Source: Deinococcus ficus
GTDB lineage: Bacteria; Deinococcota; Deinococci; Deinococcales; Deinococcaceae
Assembly (NCBI RefSeq): GCF_003444775.1
Contig: NZ_CP021081.1
Coordinates: 732,001 to 796,000 of the forward strand
Length of the DNA stretch: 64,000 bases
Reading direction: 5' to 3'
Below the pieces are notes generated by a model. That model did no database searches and was not told the origin of the DNA. It was given only the letters and a program-made list of their open reading frames with translations. Below are positions 9,440-23,569 of this stretch, piece after piece. The stretch's first letter is position 1; every line of letters starts with the position of its first letter. The position numbers and the translations under genes are program-made.

Positions 9440-10423
9440 ATGCAGCGCGTTCGCCACACCCCCCACCGGAAGGGCGCCCCCCTGCGGGCCGCCCTGGTCG
9501 CCCTGTCCCTCACGCTCGGCGGGCTGTCCCTGACCAGCCCCGCCCTCGCCCAGTCCGGCGGGGGCTTCGGCGGAAGCAGCAGCGGCGGGCGGTCCGGCGG
9601 CGGGTCCGTGGGCGGCGGCTCCTACGGCGGAGGTGGCGGGTCGTACGGCGGCGGGTACAGCGGCCCCATCATCATCAACGGCGGCGGGTACGGCGGCGGC
9701 TACTACGGCCCCGGCGTGTCCATGGGCGGCGGCTTCGGACTGCTGCCCCTCCTGATCTTCGGCGGCGTGATCTTCATGGTCGTCGGCGGCATGCGCCGCA
9801 GCCTCGCCGGCAGCAGCGCCCGCGGCCTGGGCGGCCTGAACAGCCTCAGCGGCACCGCGCAGGCCGTCAAGGTCCAATTGCTCCTCGCCGAAGGCGACGA
9901 GGTCAAACGCAGCCTGCAACGCGTCGCGCAGACCGGCGACCCCGACACCAACGCCGGCCTGGCCCGCATGCTGCAGGAAGCCGCCCTGGTCGCCCTGCGC
10001 CACCCCGAACGCTGGGTGTACGGCGACGTGGAACGCGCCCAGGGCGCCCCGAACGCCGCCGACAGCCAGGTCGGCGCCTGGGCCACGCAGGCCCGCGCGG
10101 CCTTCACCGACCAGACCACCAGCAACTACCAGAACCGCGACCCCCAGAGCGGCTTCTCGCAGCGCGGCGACTACACGTTCAAGAAAGACGGCACCGACCT
10201 GTACTTGGCCGTGACCATCGCCGTCGCCGCCCACACCCTCGGCAACCTGCCGCCTGCCGGCACCACCACCGCCGCCGAAGCCCGCGCGGTGCTCGCCGCC
10301 ATCAGCAGCGTCAGCGCCGACGACCTGATCCGCGCCGAGGTCGTCTGGAGCCCCGATGTGGAAGGCGAATTCCTCTCGGAGGACGAAGCCATCCTCAAAT
10401 ACCCGCAACTCACCAGGCTGTAA
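9440..10423 (+). CDS. DUF1517-type secreted/membrane protein, first of a tandem pair
   Basis: 327 residues. Signal peptide (residues ~1-37, ending ALAQ), then a ~60-residue Gly/Ser/Tyr low-complexity tract, a transmembrane helix (about 94-114, [20 protein letters not shown]) and a ~200-residue globular domain resembling DUF1517, a family known in cyanobacteria and plastids. The end reads [24 protein letters not shown]. It is paralogous to the next gene, which shares the same layout and C-terminal motif. TAGACT (9428-9433) lies 6 nt before the ATG. Function unknown. Confidence 0.75.
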   Translation: MQRVRHTPHRKGAPLRAALVALSLTLGGLSLTSPALAQSGGGFGGSSSGGRSGGGSVGGGSYGGGGGSYGGGYSGPIIINGGGYGGGYYGPGVSMGGGFGLLPLLIFGGVIFMVVGGMRRSLAGSSARGLGGLNSLSGTAQAVKVQLLLAEGDEVKRSLQRVAQTGDPDTNAGLARMLQEAALVALRHPERWVYGDVERAQGAPNAADSQVGAWATQARAAFTDQTTSNYQNRDPQSGFSQRGDYTFKKDGTDLYLAVTIAVAAHTLGNLPPAGTTTAAEARAVLAAISSVSADDLIRAEVVWSPDVEGEFLSEDEAILKYPQLTRL

Positions 10424-10474
10424 GCCGCGCACCTGCGCCGCCCGGACGCGCCCGCACCCGTTATGGTGCAGGCC

Positions 10475-11428
10475 GTGTCCCGGCGGTACTTTCCTCCCCT
10501 TCTTCTTGTCCTGCTGCTGTCCCTCATCCCCCTGGCCCTCGCGCAGAGCGGCGGCAGCTTCGGCGGCTCCACGAGTTCCGGTTCATCGGGGTCGTCCGGT
10601 TCCTCTTCCAGTTCCAGCTCCTCAGGATCGAGCAGCTCCTCAAGTTCATCCAGCAGCTCTTCGGGCCGCTCCTGGTCCGACGACGATGACGATCTGGGGT
10701 CAACGTTGTCGGAGACCGATGACACGGCGGCCGGTGATCCGGCGAGTCAGGCGCCGAGTACCTTTCTGCACGACGTGACGGTCGTCGTTCTGTGGGGCAT
10801 GGCCATCCTCCTGGCCCTCGTGGTGCTGGACCGGGTGATCGCGTTTTTTGTCCAGCGCAAACCAGCTCAGCTCGTCTTCACGCAACTGCTTCTCGTGAAT
10901 GCGCCCGGCGTGCAGAGGGCCATTCACGACATTGCCGTGAGTGGCGACGTCGACCAGCCGGGGCAGCTGGCCAGGATGTTCCTTCAGGCGGTGCAGGTCA
11001 CCCTGGACGCGCAGGCCAGCTGGGTGTACGGGCGGGCAGACGTGATGACCGGGACGCGGGGCGCTCTGGAAGCCCAGCTGAAGGAAAGGGCCGTGCTGGC
11101 CCGCGCCGCGTTCACCTCGGAAACCACGAAGAACCAGCAGGACGGTGAACTCAGGGGCGCCACCATCGCCGGCAGCACCGCCACCCCGGAGCCGGGCGCC
11201 CCGCTCTATCTGGCCGTGACACTCGGCGCAGTCACCGCCCGTTCTTCCCTGAGCGTGCCCACGTCGCCGTGCACGGACGAAACCGTGAGCACCGTCCTCC
11301 GCCACCTGATGAGCCTGAACAGCGGCCAGATCCACGAGGTGCAGGTGGTGTGGAGTCCGGACGTGGCGGGCGAATTTCTGACAGAGGAGCAGGCAATCAG
11401 AAAATACCCGGACCTGGGCAAACTGTAA
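10475..11428 (+). CDS. DUF1517-type secreted/membrane protein, second of a tandem pair
   Basis: 317 residues from GTG 10475. Signal peptide (about 1-23, ending ALAQ), a serine tract of ~40 residues, an acidic linker, one transmembrane helix (around [22 protein letters not shown]) and the same globular domain as the preceding gene, ending [24 protein letters not shown]. The start is placed at the GTG because TATGGT (10462-10467) lies 7 nt upstream; the in-frame ATG at 10463 falls inside that box. Base composition is slightly less GC-rich than its paralogue. Function unknown. Confidence 0.72.
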   Translation: MSRRYFPPLLLVLLLSLIPLALAQSGGSFGGSTSSGSSGSSGSSSSSSSSGSSSSSSSSSSSSGRSWSDDDDDLGSTLSETDDTAAGDPASQAPSTFLHDVTVVVLWGMAILLALVVLDRVIAFFVQRKPAQLVFTQLLLVNAPGVQRAIHDIAVSGDVDQPGQLARMFLQAVQVTLDAQASWVYGRADVMTGTRGALEAQLKERAVLARAAFTSETTKNQQDGELRGATIAGSTATPEPGAPLYLAVTLGAVTARSSLSVPTSPCTDETVSTVLRHLMSLNSGQIHEVQVVWSPDVAGEFLTEEQAIRKYPDLGKL

Positions 11429-11471
11429 GCCGGCCCGGCCTGAACTGCGCGGGCCGTGCGAGCATGCGCGA

Positions 11472-11798
11472 ATGCCGCGCCGCCGTCCCGAGTCCTCCTG
11501 GCCGCCCCGGCCGGCCGCGCCCGAGCGGTGCGGGCTGTGTGATCGGGCGGTGCCGCGCCTGACCGAGCATCACCTCGTGCCGCGGTCGCAGGGGCGGCGC
11601 CGGGGCGTGCCGGTCCATGAGCTGCCGACGGTGCAGCTGTGCCCGCCGTGCCACAAGTTCCTGCACCGGACCTTCTCGAACGCGGAACTGGCCACCCAGT
11701 ACGCGGACCTGGACACGTTGCGGGCGCATCCGGACGTGGCGGCCTTCCTGAAGTGGGTGCGGACGCAGCCGGCCACGAAGGGCATCCGCGTCCGCTGA
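11472..11798 (+). CDS. HNH-type nuclease-fold protein
   Basis: 108 residues. Two zinc-binding pairs, CGLCDR (about 24-27) and CPPCHKFLH (about 57-62), flank [11 protein letters not shown], the HH of an HNH beta-beta-alpha metal finger. Small stand-alone HNH proteins of this kind are common and of unknown target. There is no restriction or phage neighbour. A good TANNNT box is lacking; GAGCAT sits 6 nt before the ATG. Confidence 0.75.
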   Translation: MPRRRPESSWPPRPAAPERCGLCDRAVPRLTEHHLVPRSQGRRRGVPVHELPTVQLCPPCHKFLHRTFSNAELATQYADLDTLRAHPDVAAFLKWVRTQPATKGIRVR

Positions 11799-11806
11799 GC
11801 CTGACG

Positions 11807-12637
11807 TCAGCGGACGGGGGCGGCGGCCGTGAAGGGCACGTTGCGGCCGGTTTCCTGGGGCAGCCAGCGGCGCAGCAGGGCCGGCACGCCGTGCGTGGCG
11901 AGCAGCACCAGCCCGCCGTAACGCAGGGCGCGCACCAGCGGCAGGTCCTTGAGCGCGTCGGGCAGGGCGGCCAGCAGGAAGTACGCGGCGAACACCACGG
12001 TCAGGCCCAGGACGGCCACGATGAGCCGCCCGGTCCAGTCGGTGGGGGGCGTGAAGGTGGGCCGGGACGCCCAGAAGCCCGCCAGCATGCCCAGGCCCAC
12101 GCCCAGTTCCCGTGGGGTACCCGCCGGGAAGAGCAGGCTGACGAGCAGCACGACGACCGGCACGCCCCAGCGGCCCAGGTCCTCCAGCGGGAAGTCGCCC
12201 CGCGCGGCCCACAGTGCGAAGAGCGTGCCGAGCAGCAGGCCCACGATCACGTCGCTGGGGTAATGCACGTGCAGCACCAGCCGGGACGCGGCGATCACGG
12301 CGACCAGCGCGAGGGCGGCGGCCGTGAAGGCCGGGCGGCGCAGCTGCGCGGCAATGCCGCCCCACAGCGTGGCGCTCATCTGCGCGTGTCCGCTCGGCAG
12401 GCCCGGCCCGCCGCCGGTGGCCCGCGCCGCCTCGGACGCGAGCGCGGGGTCGCTGGTGAAGGGGCGGGGCAGGTCCAGGCCGTATTTCAGGGCGGTGTTC
12501 ACCAGGTAACTCAGCGCGAAGGCCACGCCCAGGTCCCGCCCGCCGCGCGGCCGGACCAGCCACGTGTACAGCGCGAGAACCACGATGAACACCTCGTCAC
12601 GTCCGAGCGCCGTGACCGCCAGCCAGAAGGATTCCAT
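11807..12637 (-). CDS. PAP2-family membrane phosphatase
   Basis: 276 residues, about six or more hydrophobic helices. The three PAP2 signature blocks are present: [15 protein letters not shown], and [13 protein letters not shown] with the catalytic histidines. Such enzymes dephosphorylate lipid phosphates (undecaprenyl pyrophosphate, phosphatidate). The C-terminal ~100 residues add further membrane helices. It is convergent with the HNH gene, with only 8 nt between stops. CACACT lies 8 nt upstream of the ATG as a weak promoter. Confidence 0.85.
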   Translation of the reverse strand: MESFWLAVTALGRDEVFIVVLALYTWLVRPRGGRDLGVAFALSYLVNTALKYGLDLPRPFTSDPALASEAARATGGGPGLPSGHAQMSATLWGGIAAQLRRPAFTAAALALVAVIAASRLVLHVHYPSDVIVGLLLGTLFALWAARGDFPLEDLGRWGVPVVVLLVSLLFPAGTPRELGVGLGMLAGFWASRPTFTPPTDWTGRLIVAVLGLTVVFAAYFLLAALPDALKDLPLVRALRYGGLVLLATHGVPALLRRWLPQETGRNVPFTAAAPVR

Positions 12638-12711
12638 GTGCCTTCAGTGTGCCACGGCGCCCCGCCCGGCGGGGCATCCGGGCCCGGGGGTCAGGGCGTA
12701 AACTGTCAGGC

Positions 12712-14271
<1,560 letters not shown>

Positions 14272-14286
14272 GGTCGCGTCAGGCGG

Positions 14287-14316
14287 GGGGCCGGGGATGC
14301 ACCCCGGCCCCTTTTT
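14287..14316. terminator. Terminator shared by ABC ATPase and EamA genes
   Basis: Perfect 10-bp stem (GGGGCCGGGG 14287-14296 with CCCCGGCCCC 14302-14311), 5-nt loop, then TTTTT. The convergent EamA gene ends at 14315. Confidence 0.85.
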
Positions 14317-15181
14317 ATGGGCCCTCGCCCTGCCGGCTGCTCAGGTTGATGCCGGCGCTCGCGGCGATCACGCACAGCATCGCCAGCCACTGCGCGCCGC
14401 TCAGGTGCTCCTGCAGGAACAGCCAGCCGCTCAGGGCCGCGATGGCCGGCTCGATGCTCATCATCACCCCGAACACCCGCGCCGGAATGGCCCGCAGGGC
14501 GATCATCTCCAGGGTGTACGGCAGGGCGCTGGACAGCACCGCCACCCCCACGCCCAGCAGGAACAGGTTCGGCGTGAGCAGTTTCGTGCCGGCCTGCGCC
14601 ACCCCGAACGGCAGGGTCACCAGGGCCGCGACCAGCATGCCCGCCGCGACGCCGGTCGTGCCGGGCACGCTGCGGCCCAGCCGGCCCCCGGCGAGGATGT
14701 ACGCTGCCCAGAACGCGCCGGCCAGCAGCGCCAGCCCGATCCCCACCAGGCTCACCGCCTCACCTCCGCTGCCGTGCGGGGTGATCAGCCAGATGCCCAG
14801 GCCTGCCAGGGCCACCCACGCGAAATCCTGTGCCCGGCGCGACAGGGCCATGGCGAGCGCCAGCGGGCCCACGAACTCGATGGTCACCGCCAGCCCCAGT
14901 GGCAGGTGCAGCAGCGACTGGTAGAAGGCGAGGTTCATCAGGCCCAGCGCCAGCCCGTACGGCACGACCGCCGCCCAGCCCGCGCGGCCCAGCGCGCGCA
15001 GGTTCGGGCGGAACACCGCCAGCAGGATCACGGCCGCCAGTGACACCCGCAGCGCCGACGTGCCGCCCGGCCCCAGGTCCGGGAACAGCGTCTTGGCCAG
15101 CGCCGCGCCCCCCTGAATGCTGAGCATGGCGAGCAGCAGCGCGGGCACCGGGGGCAGGCGGACAGCAGACATGACCGGCAT
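14315..15181 (-). CDS. EamA/DMT-superfamily exporter (RhtA-like)
   Basis: 288 residues with about ten transmembrane helices in two EamA repeats; the second repeat includes [28 protein letters not shown], the characteristic loop before helix 9. RhtA relatives export amino acids such as threonine and homoserine; substrate here is unproved. The start at 15181 (MPVMSAV) is chosen for an AAGGTG site 5 nt upstream; MSAV 9 nt downstream is the alternative. Confidence 0.82.
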   Translation of the reverse strand: MPVMSAVRLPPVPALLLAMLSIQGGAALAKTLFPDLGPGGTSALRVSLAAVILLAVFRPNLRALGRAGWAAVVPYGLALGLMNLAFYQSLLHLPLGLAVTIEFVGPLALAMALSRRAQDFAWVALAGLGIWLITPHGSGGEAVSLVGIGLALLAGAFWAAYILAGGRLGRSVPGTTGVAAGMLVAALVTLPFGVAQAGTKLLTPNLFLLGVGVAVLSSALPYTLEMIALRAIPARVFGVMMSIEPAIAALSGWLFLQEHLSGAQWLAMLCVIAASAGINLSSRQGEGP

Positions 15182-15337
15182 TACAGCACCTTCCCGCCGG
15201 TGTCCCGTGCACGATCTGGACAGGCTCCCCGCCGCCGCAGGCCTGTTCAGGGTCGCCAAGCGTGGGTGAGCGACAAAGGAACTCCCCCGCCCGGGCGTGG
15301 GGCAGGGGAGAGGCTGTTCAGTGGTGTGGGTCTGGGC

Positions 15338-17854
<2,517 letters not shown>

Positions 17855-17919
17855 GGCCCTGAGCTTACCGCACCCAGCCCCGCCAACCGCCCCCACCCCC
17901 CATGACCTACCCTGCCCCC

Positions 17920-18384
17920 ATGACCGACCCCGCCCCCCTCACCCTCCTCAACGACGAAGGCGACCGCCTCGCCCGGCACCTCACCCAGACCCTCCACATC
18001 ACCGAACACCAGCTCACCCGCACCACCCTCATCGGCCGCACCCTCACCTACAACCTGCTCCAGGCCTTCCCCCCCACCCTCGAACAGATCACCCGCCGCG
18101 CCGGACACCCCCTCCAGGCGCAGCTCACCACCGACGACCGCGGCCGCGCCCTGCTCCGCATCACCACCCCGGACGGCCAGGAACGCGCTCGCCTCCCCGC
18201 CGAAGACCTCCTCCACACCCTCCTGTACACCCACGGCCGCCTCCACCCCACCCTCCACACCCACCTGCAGGACGCCCTGACCGGCGATGAACACCACGCC
18301 ACCCGCGCCCTCGTCGCTGCCCTGCGCAGCAAACCCGTCCTGGACGCCATGAACCGAGCACTCCAGAAGCTGATGGGGAAGTGA
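17920..18384 (+). CDS. Hypothetical protein, Thr/His/Leu-rich
   Basis: 154 residues, no signal peptide. Composition is unusual: many T, H, L and R, with codons ending almost only in C. Predicted mostly helical with a beta pair (PLQAQLTTDDRGRALLRITT). TACCCT (17908-17913) lies 6 nt before the ATG at 17920, so the in-frame ATG at 17902 is rejected. It is divergent from glgP and may share its control region. No family recognised. Confidence 0.65.
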   Translation: MTDPAPLTLLNDEGDRLARHLTQTLHITEHQLTRTTLIGRTLTYNLLQAFPPTLEQITRRAGHPLQAQLTTDDRGRALLRITTPDGQERARLPAEDLLHTLLYTHGRLHPTLHTHLQDALTGDEHHATRALVAALRSKPVLDAMNRALQKLMGK

Positions 18385-18458
18385 GGGGTGTCTCCGATGC
18401 CCGGCGGAACGAAGACAGGAGGCCATCAACGTTGGCTGTCAATCAATGTTGTTGGGGG

Positions 18459-18917
18459 TCACAAGTCATTGATGCAGATCAAGTTTTTGGGCGACGTCCC
18501 CTCGGTGGCTTCGGAGGGGCAGGCCTGAATGAAGAGGCCTGGCCAACCTAGCGTGCTGTCCAGCGAGAAGTAAGACACCGGAGCCGACCGTCGGGCCGTC
18601 CATTCTTCCAGCAATTCGCCTGCTTCGCCGAAACAGGCTGATTTGAGCAGGTAGGGTCGTCCCTTCGCGAAGCCGTAGGCTCTCGACGACCAGGAAGAGC
18701 CGGGGGCGACGACCGGACTGGTGTCTCGACCGCCCTCTCCTGAGACCGAGACCTGCAGTCCGCCCGGGCAATTCGTCCGAACTGCACCGAACTCGGGAAG
18801 ATTCGCGACATGCAGATCTGCCTGCGCCCAGTCCCCAATGGGAATCACTGTTCCACATGACGACAGCGAGGCTGAAAATAAGACCAGCGCCAGTGCTCGC
18901 CATCTGAAAGGGGACAT
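18459..18917 (-). CDS. Small lipoprotein, unknown function
   Basis: 152 residues. Basic start, hydrophobic segment and lipobox LSSC (Cys ~21) give a lipoprotein signal. The mature part has four further cysteines that could form disulfides. Codon use is clearly less GC-biased than that of neighbours, suggesting recent acquisition or low expression. TAGCGT (18924-18929, minus) ends 6 nt before the ATG. No family recognised. Confidence 0.7.
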   Translation of the reverse strand: MSPFRWRALALVLFSASLSSCGTVIPIGDWAQADLHVANLPEFGAVRTNCPGGLQVSVSGEGGRDTSPVVAPGSSWSSRAYGFAKGRPYLLKSACFGEAGELLEEWTARRSAPVSYFSLDSTLGWPGLFIQACPSEATEGTSPKNLICINDL

Positions 18918-18994
18918 GCTTTCACGCTACAGTCTGTGCGTCCACGGTGCAGTCCCATCTGCGGCATCCCGCAGCAAGTCTCCTATTGCTCAGT

Positions 18995-19636
18995 TCAGGC
19001 GCTTTTTTTCCATTTGCCTTTGCTGCGGTAGCCGACCTTGTTGCCGGCCTGGGCGGTGCGGGTGCGGATGCGTTCGTCGTCGTAGCGGAGCATCAGGGCG
19101 AGGCGGGCGCGGCTGATGATGTGGTGGGGGTTTTTGGGCACGAAGGCGGTGACGATGTCCACGTGGCCGTCGCGGTAGTGCTGCACGACGACGTGCAGGG
19201 GGAGTTTCACGCCGTGCGCTTCAAAGTACCCGGCGACCAGCCAGCGGTGCTCCTGGGTGTACACGGCCTTGACGCGGCCGGCCAGGAGGACGTGCATGAT
19301 GTCGTGTTCGAGGAAGCCTTCGGCGCGGGCGTGCTGGATGGCGTGCGGGCAGATGTGGTAGCGGGCGTCGTACACGGCCTCGCGGAGTTTCAGGTGCGCG
19401 CGGCCGAGGCTGAATTCGTCGGTGTTGACGCCGTCGAGGTCCACGGCCCGCTGGGGTTTGAGGGGCGTGGTGGTCTTTTTGGTGCTGGGGGCGGGTTCAG
19501 GGGGTTTGCGGGCGGCTTTTTCGGCGCGGTGCAGCTGGGCACGCAGGGCGAGGAGGTCCATGCCGGGGCGGGTGTCGTGGGCGGGGGGCGTGTCCGTCCT
19601 GGCGGCAGGCTGTTGTTTGCTGGGTCGTTTCGTCAT
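18995..19636 (-). CDS. DUF4258-like protein with long basic N-terminus
   Basis: 213 residues. The first ~85 are polar, proline- and lysine-rich. The centre (about 95-170) resembles DUF4258: HAIQHARAEGFLEHDIMHVLLAGRVKAVY followed by beta strands LPLHVVVQHYRDGHVDIVTAF. That fold is related to RelE/BrnT-like toxins, but no antitoxin gene adjoins it. The tail is very basic (YRSKGKWKKSA). GGGAGGTG lies 7 nt before the ATG, so it is SD-led with a ~137-nt leader running back to a TACACT promoter at 19780-19785. Function unproved. Confidence 0.65.
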   Translation of the reverse strand: MTKRPSKQQPAARTDTPPAHDTRPGMDLLALRAQLHRAEKAARKPPEPAPSTKKTTTPLKPQRAVDLDGVNTDEFSLGRAHLKLREAVYDARYHICPHAIQHARAEGFLEHDIMHVLLAGRVKAVYTQEHRWLVAGYFEAHGVKLPLHVVVQHYRDGHVDIVTAFVPKNPHHIISRARLALMLRYDDERIRTRTAQAGNKVGYRSKGKWKKSA

Positions 19637-19764
19637 GGCGCAGCACCTCCCGGCGAGCCGTGGTCGCCCGGTCCCTGAGTCTGCCCGCGCCGCTTCCCTG
19701 AAAAAGGAAAAATCCCCTCAAACACGCGTGTCGTGTTCGTGGGGTGGCAGGCGAAGTACCCAGT

Positions 19765-19785
19765 TCAGGGCATAAGCGGAGTGTA
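19765..19785 (-). promoter_or_regulatory. TACACT promoter placed on an AUG-CCC-UGA minimal ORF
   Basis: On the minus strand TACACT (19785-19780) is followed after 6 nt by ATG CCC TGA (19773-19765). The spacing equals that of leaderless genes here, so transcription should begin at this ATG, giving a two-codon ORF at the 5' end of the DUF4258 gene leader. Confidence 0.4.
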
Positions 19786-19843
19786 TCACGCGTCCTGAAG
19801 TGAAGATGTGACGCTCCCGGCTGACACGCGGGGGGGGGAATCC

Positions 19844-19919
19844 TAGGCTGAGCGCAGTGAACCCAGCACTGCACGCGCCCGATCCGCACGCGCTTTGCGC
19901 CAGACGGCCTGATTCCTAG
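19844..19919 (+). promoter_or_regulatory. TAGGCT promoter and leaderless 20-codon upstream ORF before the acetyltransferase
   Basis: TAGGCT (19844-19849), 7 nt, then GTG 19857 opening MNPALHAPDPHALCARRPDS and a TAG at 19917. The acetyltransferase follows 47 nt later with its own AGGAGG site. The arrangement suggests the mRNA starts at this GTG. Confidence 0.4.
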
Positions 19920-19966
19920 TTTCGCCCCGGTCCCGGCCGGGAACCGCATCACAGGAGGCACCGCAG

Positions 19967-20830
19967 ATGATTCGCCCCATGCAGCACACCGACACGCCCG
20001 ACGTCCTGACCCTGCTTCACTGGATGGACGGTGCGCCGGAACGCGAGGTGTTCGCCCCGGACGCCCGTGACCCGCACGAACTGCGCATGGAGGTGGAGGA
20101 CAGCCGCTGTTACGTCACCGACGGACCGGACGGCGTGGACGCCTACTGCGGCATCAGTCCCTTCCGGGACGGCATGATCCTGGAAGGCCCGGTGGGCCAC
20201 GACCCGGCCCGCATGAAGAACCTGATCGAGCGGGCCGTGAAGGACGCCGAGGGCCTGCCGGTGTACGCGTTCTGCTCGCGGGACAACACGCTGGTCCGGG
20301 ACGCGCTGGAAGCGGCCGGGCTGAACCCCATGCACAGCACCGCGTTTTACAGCGCGCCCATCAGCGCCCTGCAGCACGCGCGGCCGCTGCCGCCCGGGTA
20401 CACGTTCTCGGATTCCCTGGGCTTCACGGAGTACCGGGACCTGTACCGCGCCGCGGAGGACGCCTGGGCGGACCGCCTGGAGTGGACGCCGGAGGAGTAC
20501 GACGCGCACTTCCGGCACGGGGACGTGAAACTCGTGGCCCTGCGCCGCGAGGGGCGCCCGGTGGGTTTCGCGGAACTGGAGCTGTGCCCGGAGGAGTCCC
20601 GCGCGGACCTGACGTACCTGGCGGTGCACCCGGCCGAGCGGGGCCGCGGGTACAGCCGGGCCCTGGTTGCGCAGGCGGCGCGCGTGGCGGGGCAGGACCC
20701 CACGGTGAAGACCCTGCGGGCGCGGGCGCATGACCACATGCACTCCGCGCGGGCGCTGTACACGAAACTCGGCCTGAACCAGTGCCGGTCCATCGTGACC
20801 TACATGAAGGAAGCGGAAGAGGAGGCCTGA
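19967..20830 (+). CDS. Tandem GNAT-domain acetyltransferase
   Basis: 287 residues with two GNAT-like halves. The C-terminal half has the acetyl-CoA pyrophosphate loop LAVHPAERGRGYSRALV; the N-terminal half is degenerate and probably structural. Substrate unknown. AGGAGG (19952-19957) lies 9 nt before the ATG, so translation is SD-led. A leaderless mini-ORF precedes it in the same leader. Confidence 0.82.
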   Translation: MIRPMQHTDTPDVLTLLHWMDGAPEREVFAPDARDPHELRMEVEDSRCYVTDGPDGVDAYCGISPFRDGMILEGPVGHDPARMKNLIERAVKDAEGLPVYAFCSRDNTLVRDALEAAGLNPMHSTAFYSAPISALQHARPLPPGYTFSDSLGFTEYRDLYRAAEDAWADRLEWTPEEYDAHFRHGDVKLVALRREGRPVGFAELELCPEESRADLTYLAVHPAERGRGYSRALVAQAARVAGQDPTVKTLRARAHDHMHSARALYTKLGLNQCRSIVTYMKEAEEEA

Positions 20831-20885
20831 ACCGCCCGGTCTTGGTTACGGTCCGGGGCGGCGGGGGCAGGTACGCTCGGCGCCT

Positions 20886-21209
20886 ATGGGAAAGAAGGCC
20901 CGCCTGTCCGACCGCACGCCGCAGCCGGCGTTCGTGACCCTGCGGGACCTGCCGGGCACCCGCGTGGTGTTCTGGATGGTCTCGGAGTGCCCGTACTGCG
21001 CCGGGCAGCACCTGCACGTGGCCGGGAACCTCCGGAACACGGAGACGGAGGTGGTGCTGGGCGAGGTGCCCGCTCCCTGCGACATGGAGCGCACGTACGT
21101 GCTGAGCCTGCCGCCCCGCCCGAAGAAGAAGAAGGGAAGACGCAGTGAGCGCCGCGAGCGGCATGAGGCGTGGCTGGACGACCCTGCGGACGGCTGGGGT
21201 GAGGACTGA
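20886..21209 (+). CDS. Small hypothetical protein with CPYC motif and basic tail
   Basis: 107 residues. One CPYC pair followed by HLH (ECPYCAGQHLHVAG) could bind a metal. A lysine/arginine-rich stretch (PKKKKGRRSERRERHE) near the end suggests nucleic-acid contact. TACGCT (20872-20877) sits 8 nt before the ATG. No family recognised. Confidence 0.65.
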   Translation: MGKKARLSDRTPQPAFVTLRDLPGTRVVFWMVSECPYCAGQHLHVAGNLRNTETEVVLGEVPAPCDMERTYVLSLPPRPKKKKGRRSERRERHEAWLDDPADGWGED

Positions 21210-21235
21210 CCCCCGCAGCGGCTAGACTGCCGCGC

Positions 21236-22024
<789 letters not shown>

Positions 22025-22063
22025 ACAGTTCCCCGGCCGCCCGGCCCGTACACTGTCCCCCTG

Positions 22064-23467
22064 ATGAGCGGTTCCGACAATACCCCCACCATTACCGTGA
22101 TCGGCGCCGGGCTCGCCGGGTCCGAGGCCGCGCTGGCCGCCGCGAAGCAGGGCGTGCGCGTGCGCCTGTTCGAGATGCGGCCCGTGAAGATGACGCCCGC
22201 GCACCGCACCGGGAACTTCGCGGAGCTGGTGTGCAGCACCAGCCTGGGCGGGGAAGGGGAGATGCAGAGCAAGGGCCTGCTGCAGGCCGAGATGCGCAGC
22301 GTCGGCGCGGCCATCGTGACCAGCGCTGACGCCGCCCGCGTGCCCGCCGGGAACGCCCTGGCCGTGGACCGCGAGGCCTTCAGCGAGACGGTCACCGCAA
22401 AGGTCCGCGCTCACCCCCTGATCGAGGTGGTGCCCGGCGAGGTGACCCTCATTCCCGACGGGATCGTGGTGATCGCCACCGGGCCCCTCACGTCCGACGC
22501 GCTGGCCGAGGACGTCGCCCGGCTCACCGGCAGCGAGCGCCTCGCCTTCTACGACGCGGCCGCGCCCGTGATCGAGGCCGACAGCATCAACTTTGATGTC
22601 GCGTGGCGCGCCGGGCGGTACGACCAGCAGGCCGACTACGTCAACTGCCCCTTCGCCAAGGAGGAGTACCTGGCGTTCATCGCGGCGCTGGAACAGGCCC
22701 GGGCGCACACCCCGCACGACTGGGAGAAACTGGAATTCTTCGAGGGCTGCATGCCCATCGAGGAGATCGCCCGGCGCGGCGTGGACACCCCCCGCTTCGG
22801 CCCGATGTCCCCGAAGGGCCTGGACGACCCCCGCACCGGCCGCTGGCCGTACGCCGTGGCGCAGCTGCGCCAGGAGGACGCGCAGGGCCGCATGTGGTCC
22901 CTGGTGGGCTTCCAGACCGGCCTGAAGTGGGGCGACCAGAAGACCCTGGTGCAGATGATCCCGGGACTGGAGAACGCCGAGATCGTGCGCTACGGCGTCA
23001 TGCACCGCAACACGTACCTGAACGCCCCGCAGGTCCTGCACGGCACCCTGCAGCTGCGCGCCGACCCGCAGAAGTTCGTGGCGGGCGTGCTGGCCGGCAC
23101 GGAAGGCTACCTGGAGTCCAGCGCGACCGGCTGGCTGGCCGGCACGAACGCCGCCCGCCTCGCCCTGGGCCAGGAGCCGCTGACCCCGCCGGCCGAGAGC
23201 ATGCTGGGCGGCCTGGTGCGGTACCTCGCGTCCGCCAACCCCAAGGGCTTCCAGCCCATGAACGTGAACTGGGCGCTGGTGCCGGAACTGCCCGCCCCCA
23301 TCAACCCCAACACCGGCAAGCCCCGCAAGCTGGGCAAACGGGAGAAGCGGCCCCCCATGTACCGCCGCGGCCTGGAGGCATTCACGGCCTGGGCCCGCAC
23401 GGACGCCGGACTGGACGTCACTGAACCCGCGCCTGCTCCGGCGGAACCGGCCGAAGTGCCCGCCTGA
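22064..23467 (+). CDS. trmFO: tRNA (uracil-54-C5) methyltransferase, folate-dependent TrmFO
   Basis: 467 residues. FAD-binding motif GAGLAGSEAALAAAKQG at the N-terminus; conserved cysteine segments FAELVCSTSLGG and FEGCMPIEEIARRG; the motif GPMSPKGLDDPRTG typical of TrmFO. It uses methylene-tetrahydrofolate and FADH2 to make ribothymidine-54 in tRNA. The last ~30 residues are a Pro/Ala-rich extension. TACACT (22049-22054) is 9 nt before the ATG, the longest spacing in this set. A 6-bp hairpin at 23485-23499 follows the stop. Confidence 0.95.
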   Translation: MSGSDNTPTITVIGAGLAGSEAALAAAKQGVRVRLFEMRPVKMTPAHRTGNFAELVCSTSLGGEGEMQSKGLLQAEMRSVGAAIVTSADAARVPAGNALAVDREAFSETVTAKVRAHPLIEVVPGEVTLIPDGIVVIATGPLTSDALAEDVARLTGSERLAFYDAAAPVIEADSINFDVAWRAGRYDQQADYVNCPFAKEEYLAFIAALEQARAHTPHDWEKLEFFEGCMPIEEIARRGVDTPRFGPMSPKGLDDPRTGRWPYAVAQLRQEDAQGRMWSLVGFQTGLKWGDQKTLVQMIPGLENAEIVRYGVMHRNTYLNAPQVLHGTLQLRADPQKFVAGVLAGTEGYLESSATGWLAGTNAARLALGQEPLTPPAESMLGGLVRYLASANPKGFQPMNVNWALVPELPAPINPNTGKPRKLGKREKRPPMYRRGLEAFTAWARTDAGLDVTEPAPAPAEPAEVPA

Positions 23468-23569
23468 GTCCCGGCGCCCCTGAGGCCCCGCCACGGGGCG
23501 GAGAACCACCTCACGCGCCCGCTGCGGGGCTCCTCACCCGCACGGCGCGTTTTCGCCTATGGTGTGCAT

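Larger units (their letters stand above)
19637..19966. other. 330-nt divergent intergenic region with two leaderless-type promoters
   Basis: Separates the DUF4258-like gene (minus) from the acetyltransferase (plus). It contains TACACT (19780-19785, minus), TAGGCT (19844-19849, plus), a 10-bp palindrome ACACGCGTGT inside the minus leader, a G-run (nine G at 19830-19838) and two mini-ORFs described separately. No long conserved-looking ORF. Confidence 0.6.

Noticed and set aside
10561..10680. Serine-codon repeat tract as a DNA repeat or CRISPR-like array
   Set aside because: It is a coding low-complexity serine tract with irregular codons and no spacer pattern.
11472..11798. Homing or restriction endonuclease system
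   Set aside because: Single small HNH protein, no methyltransferase, intron or mobile element signs.
18995..19636. Toxin of a type II toxin-antitoxin pair
   Set aside because: The fold is toxin-like but no small antitoxin gene lies next to it and the protein has long basic extensions.
19761..19778. Half-site like the radiation/desiccation response motif (TTATG on the minus strand)
   Set aside because: Only the left half is present; the matching CATAA half is missing, so no RDRM is called. No complete RDRM was seen in the window.
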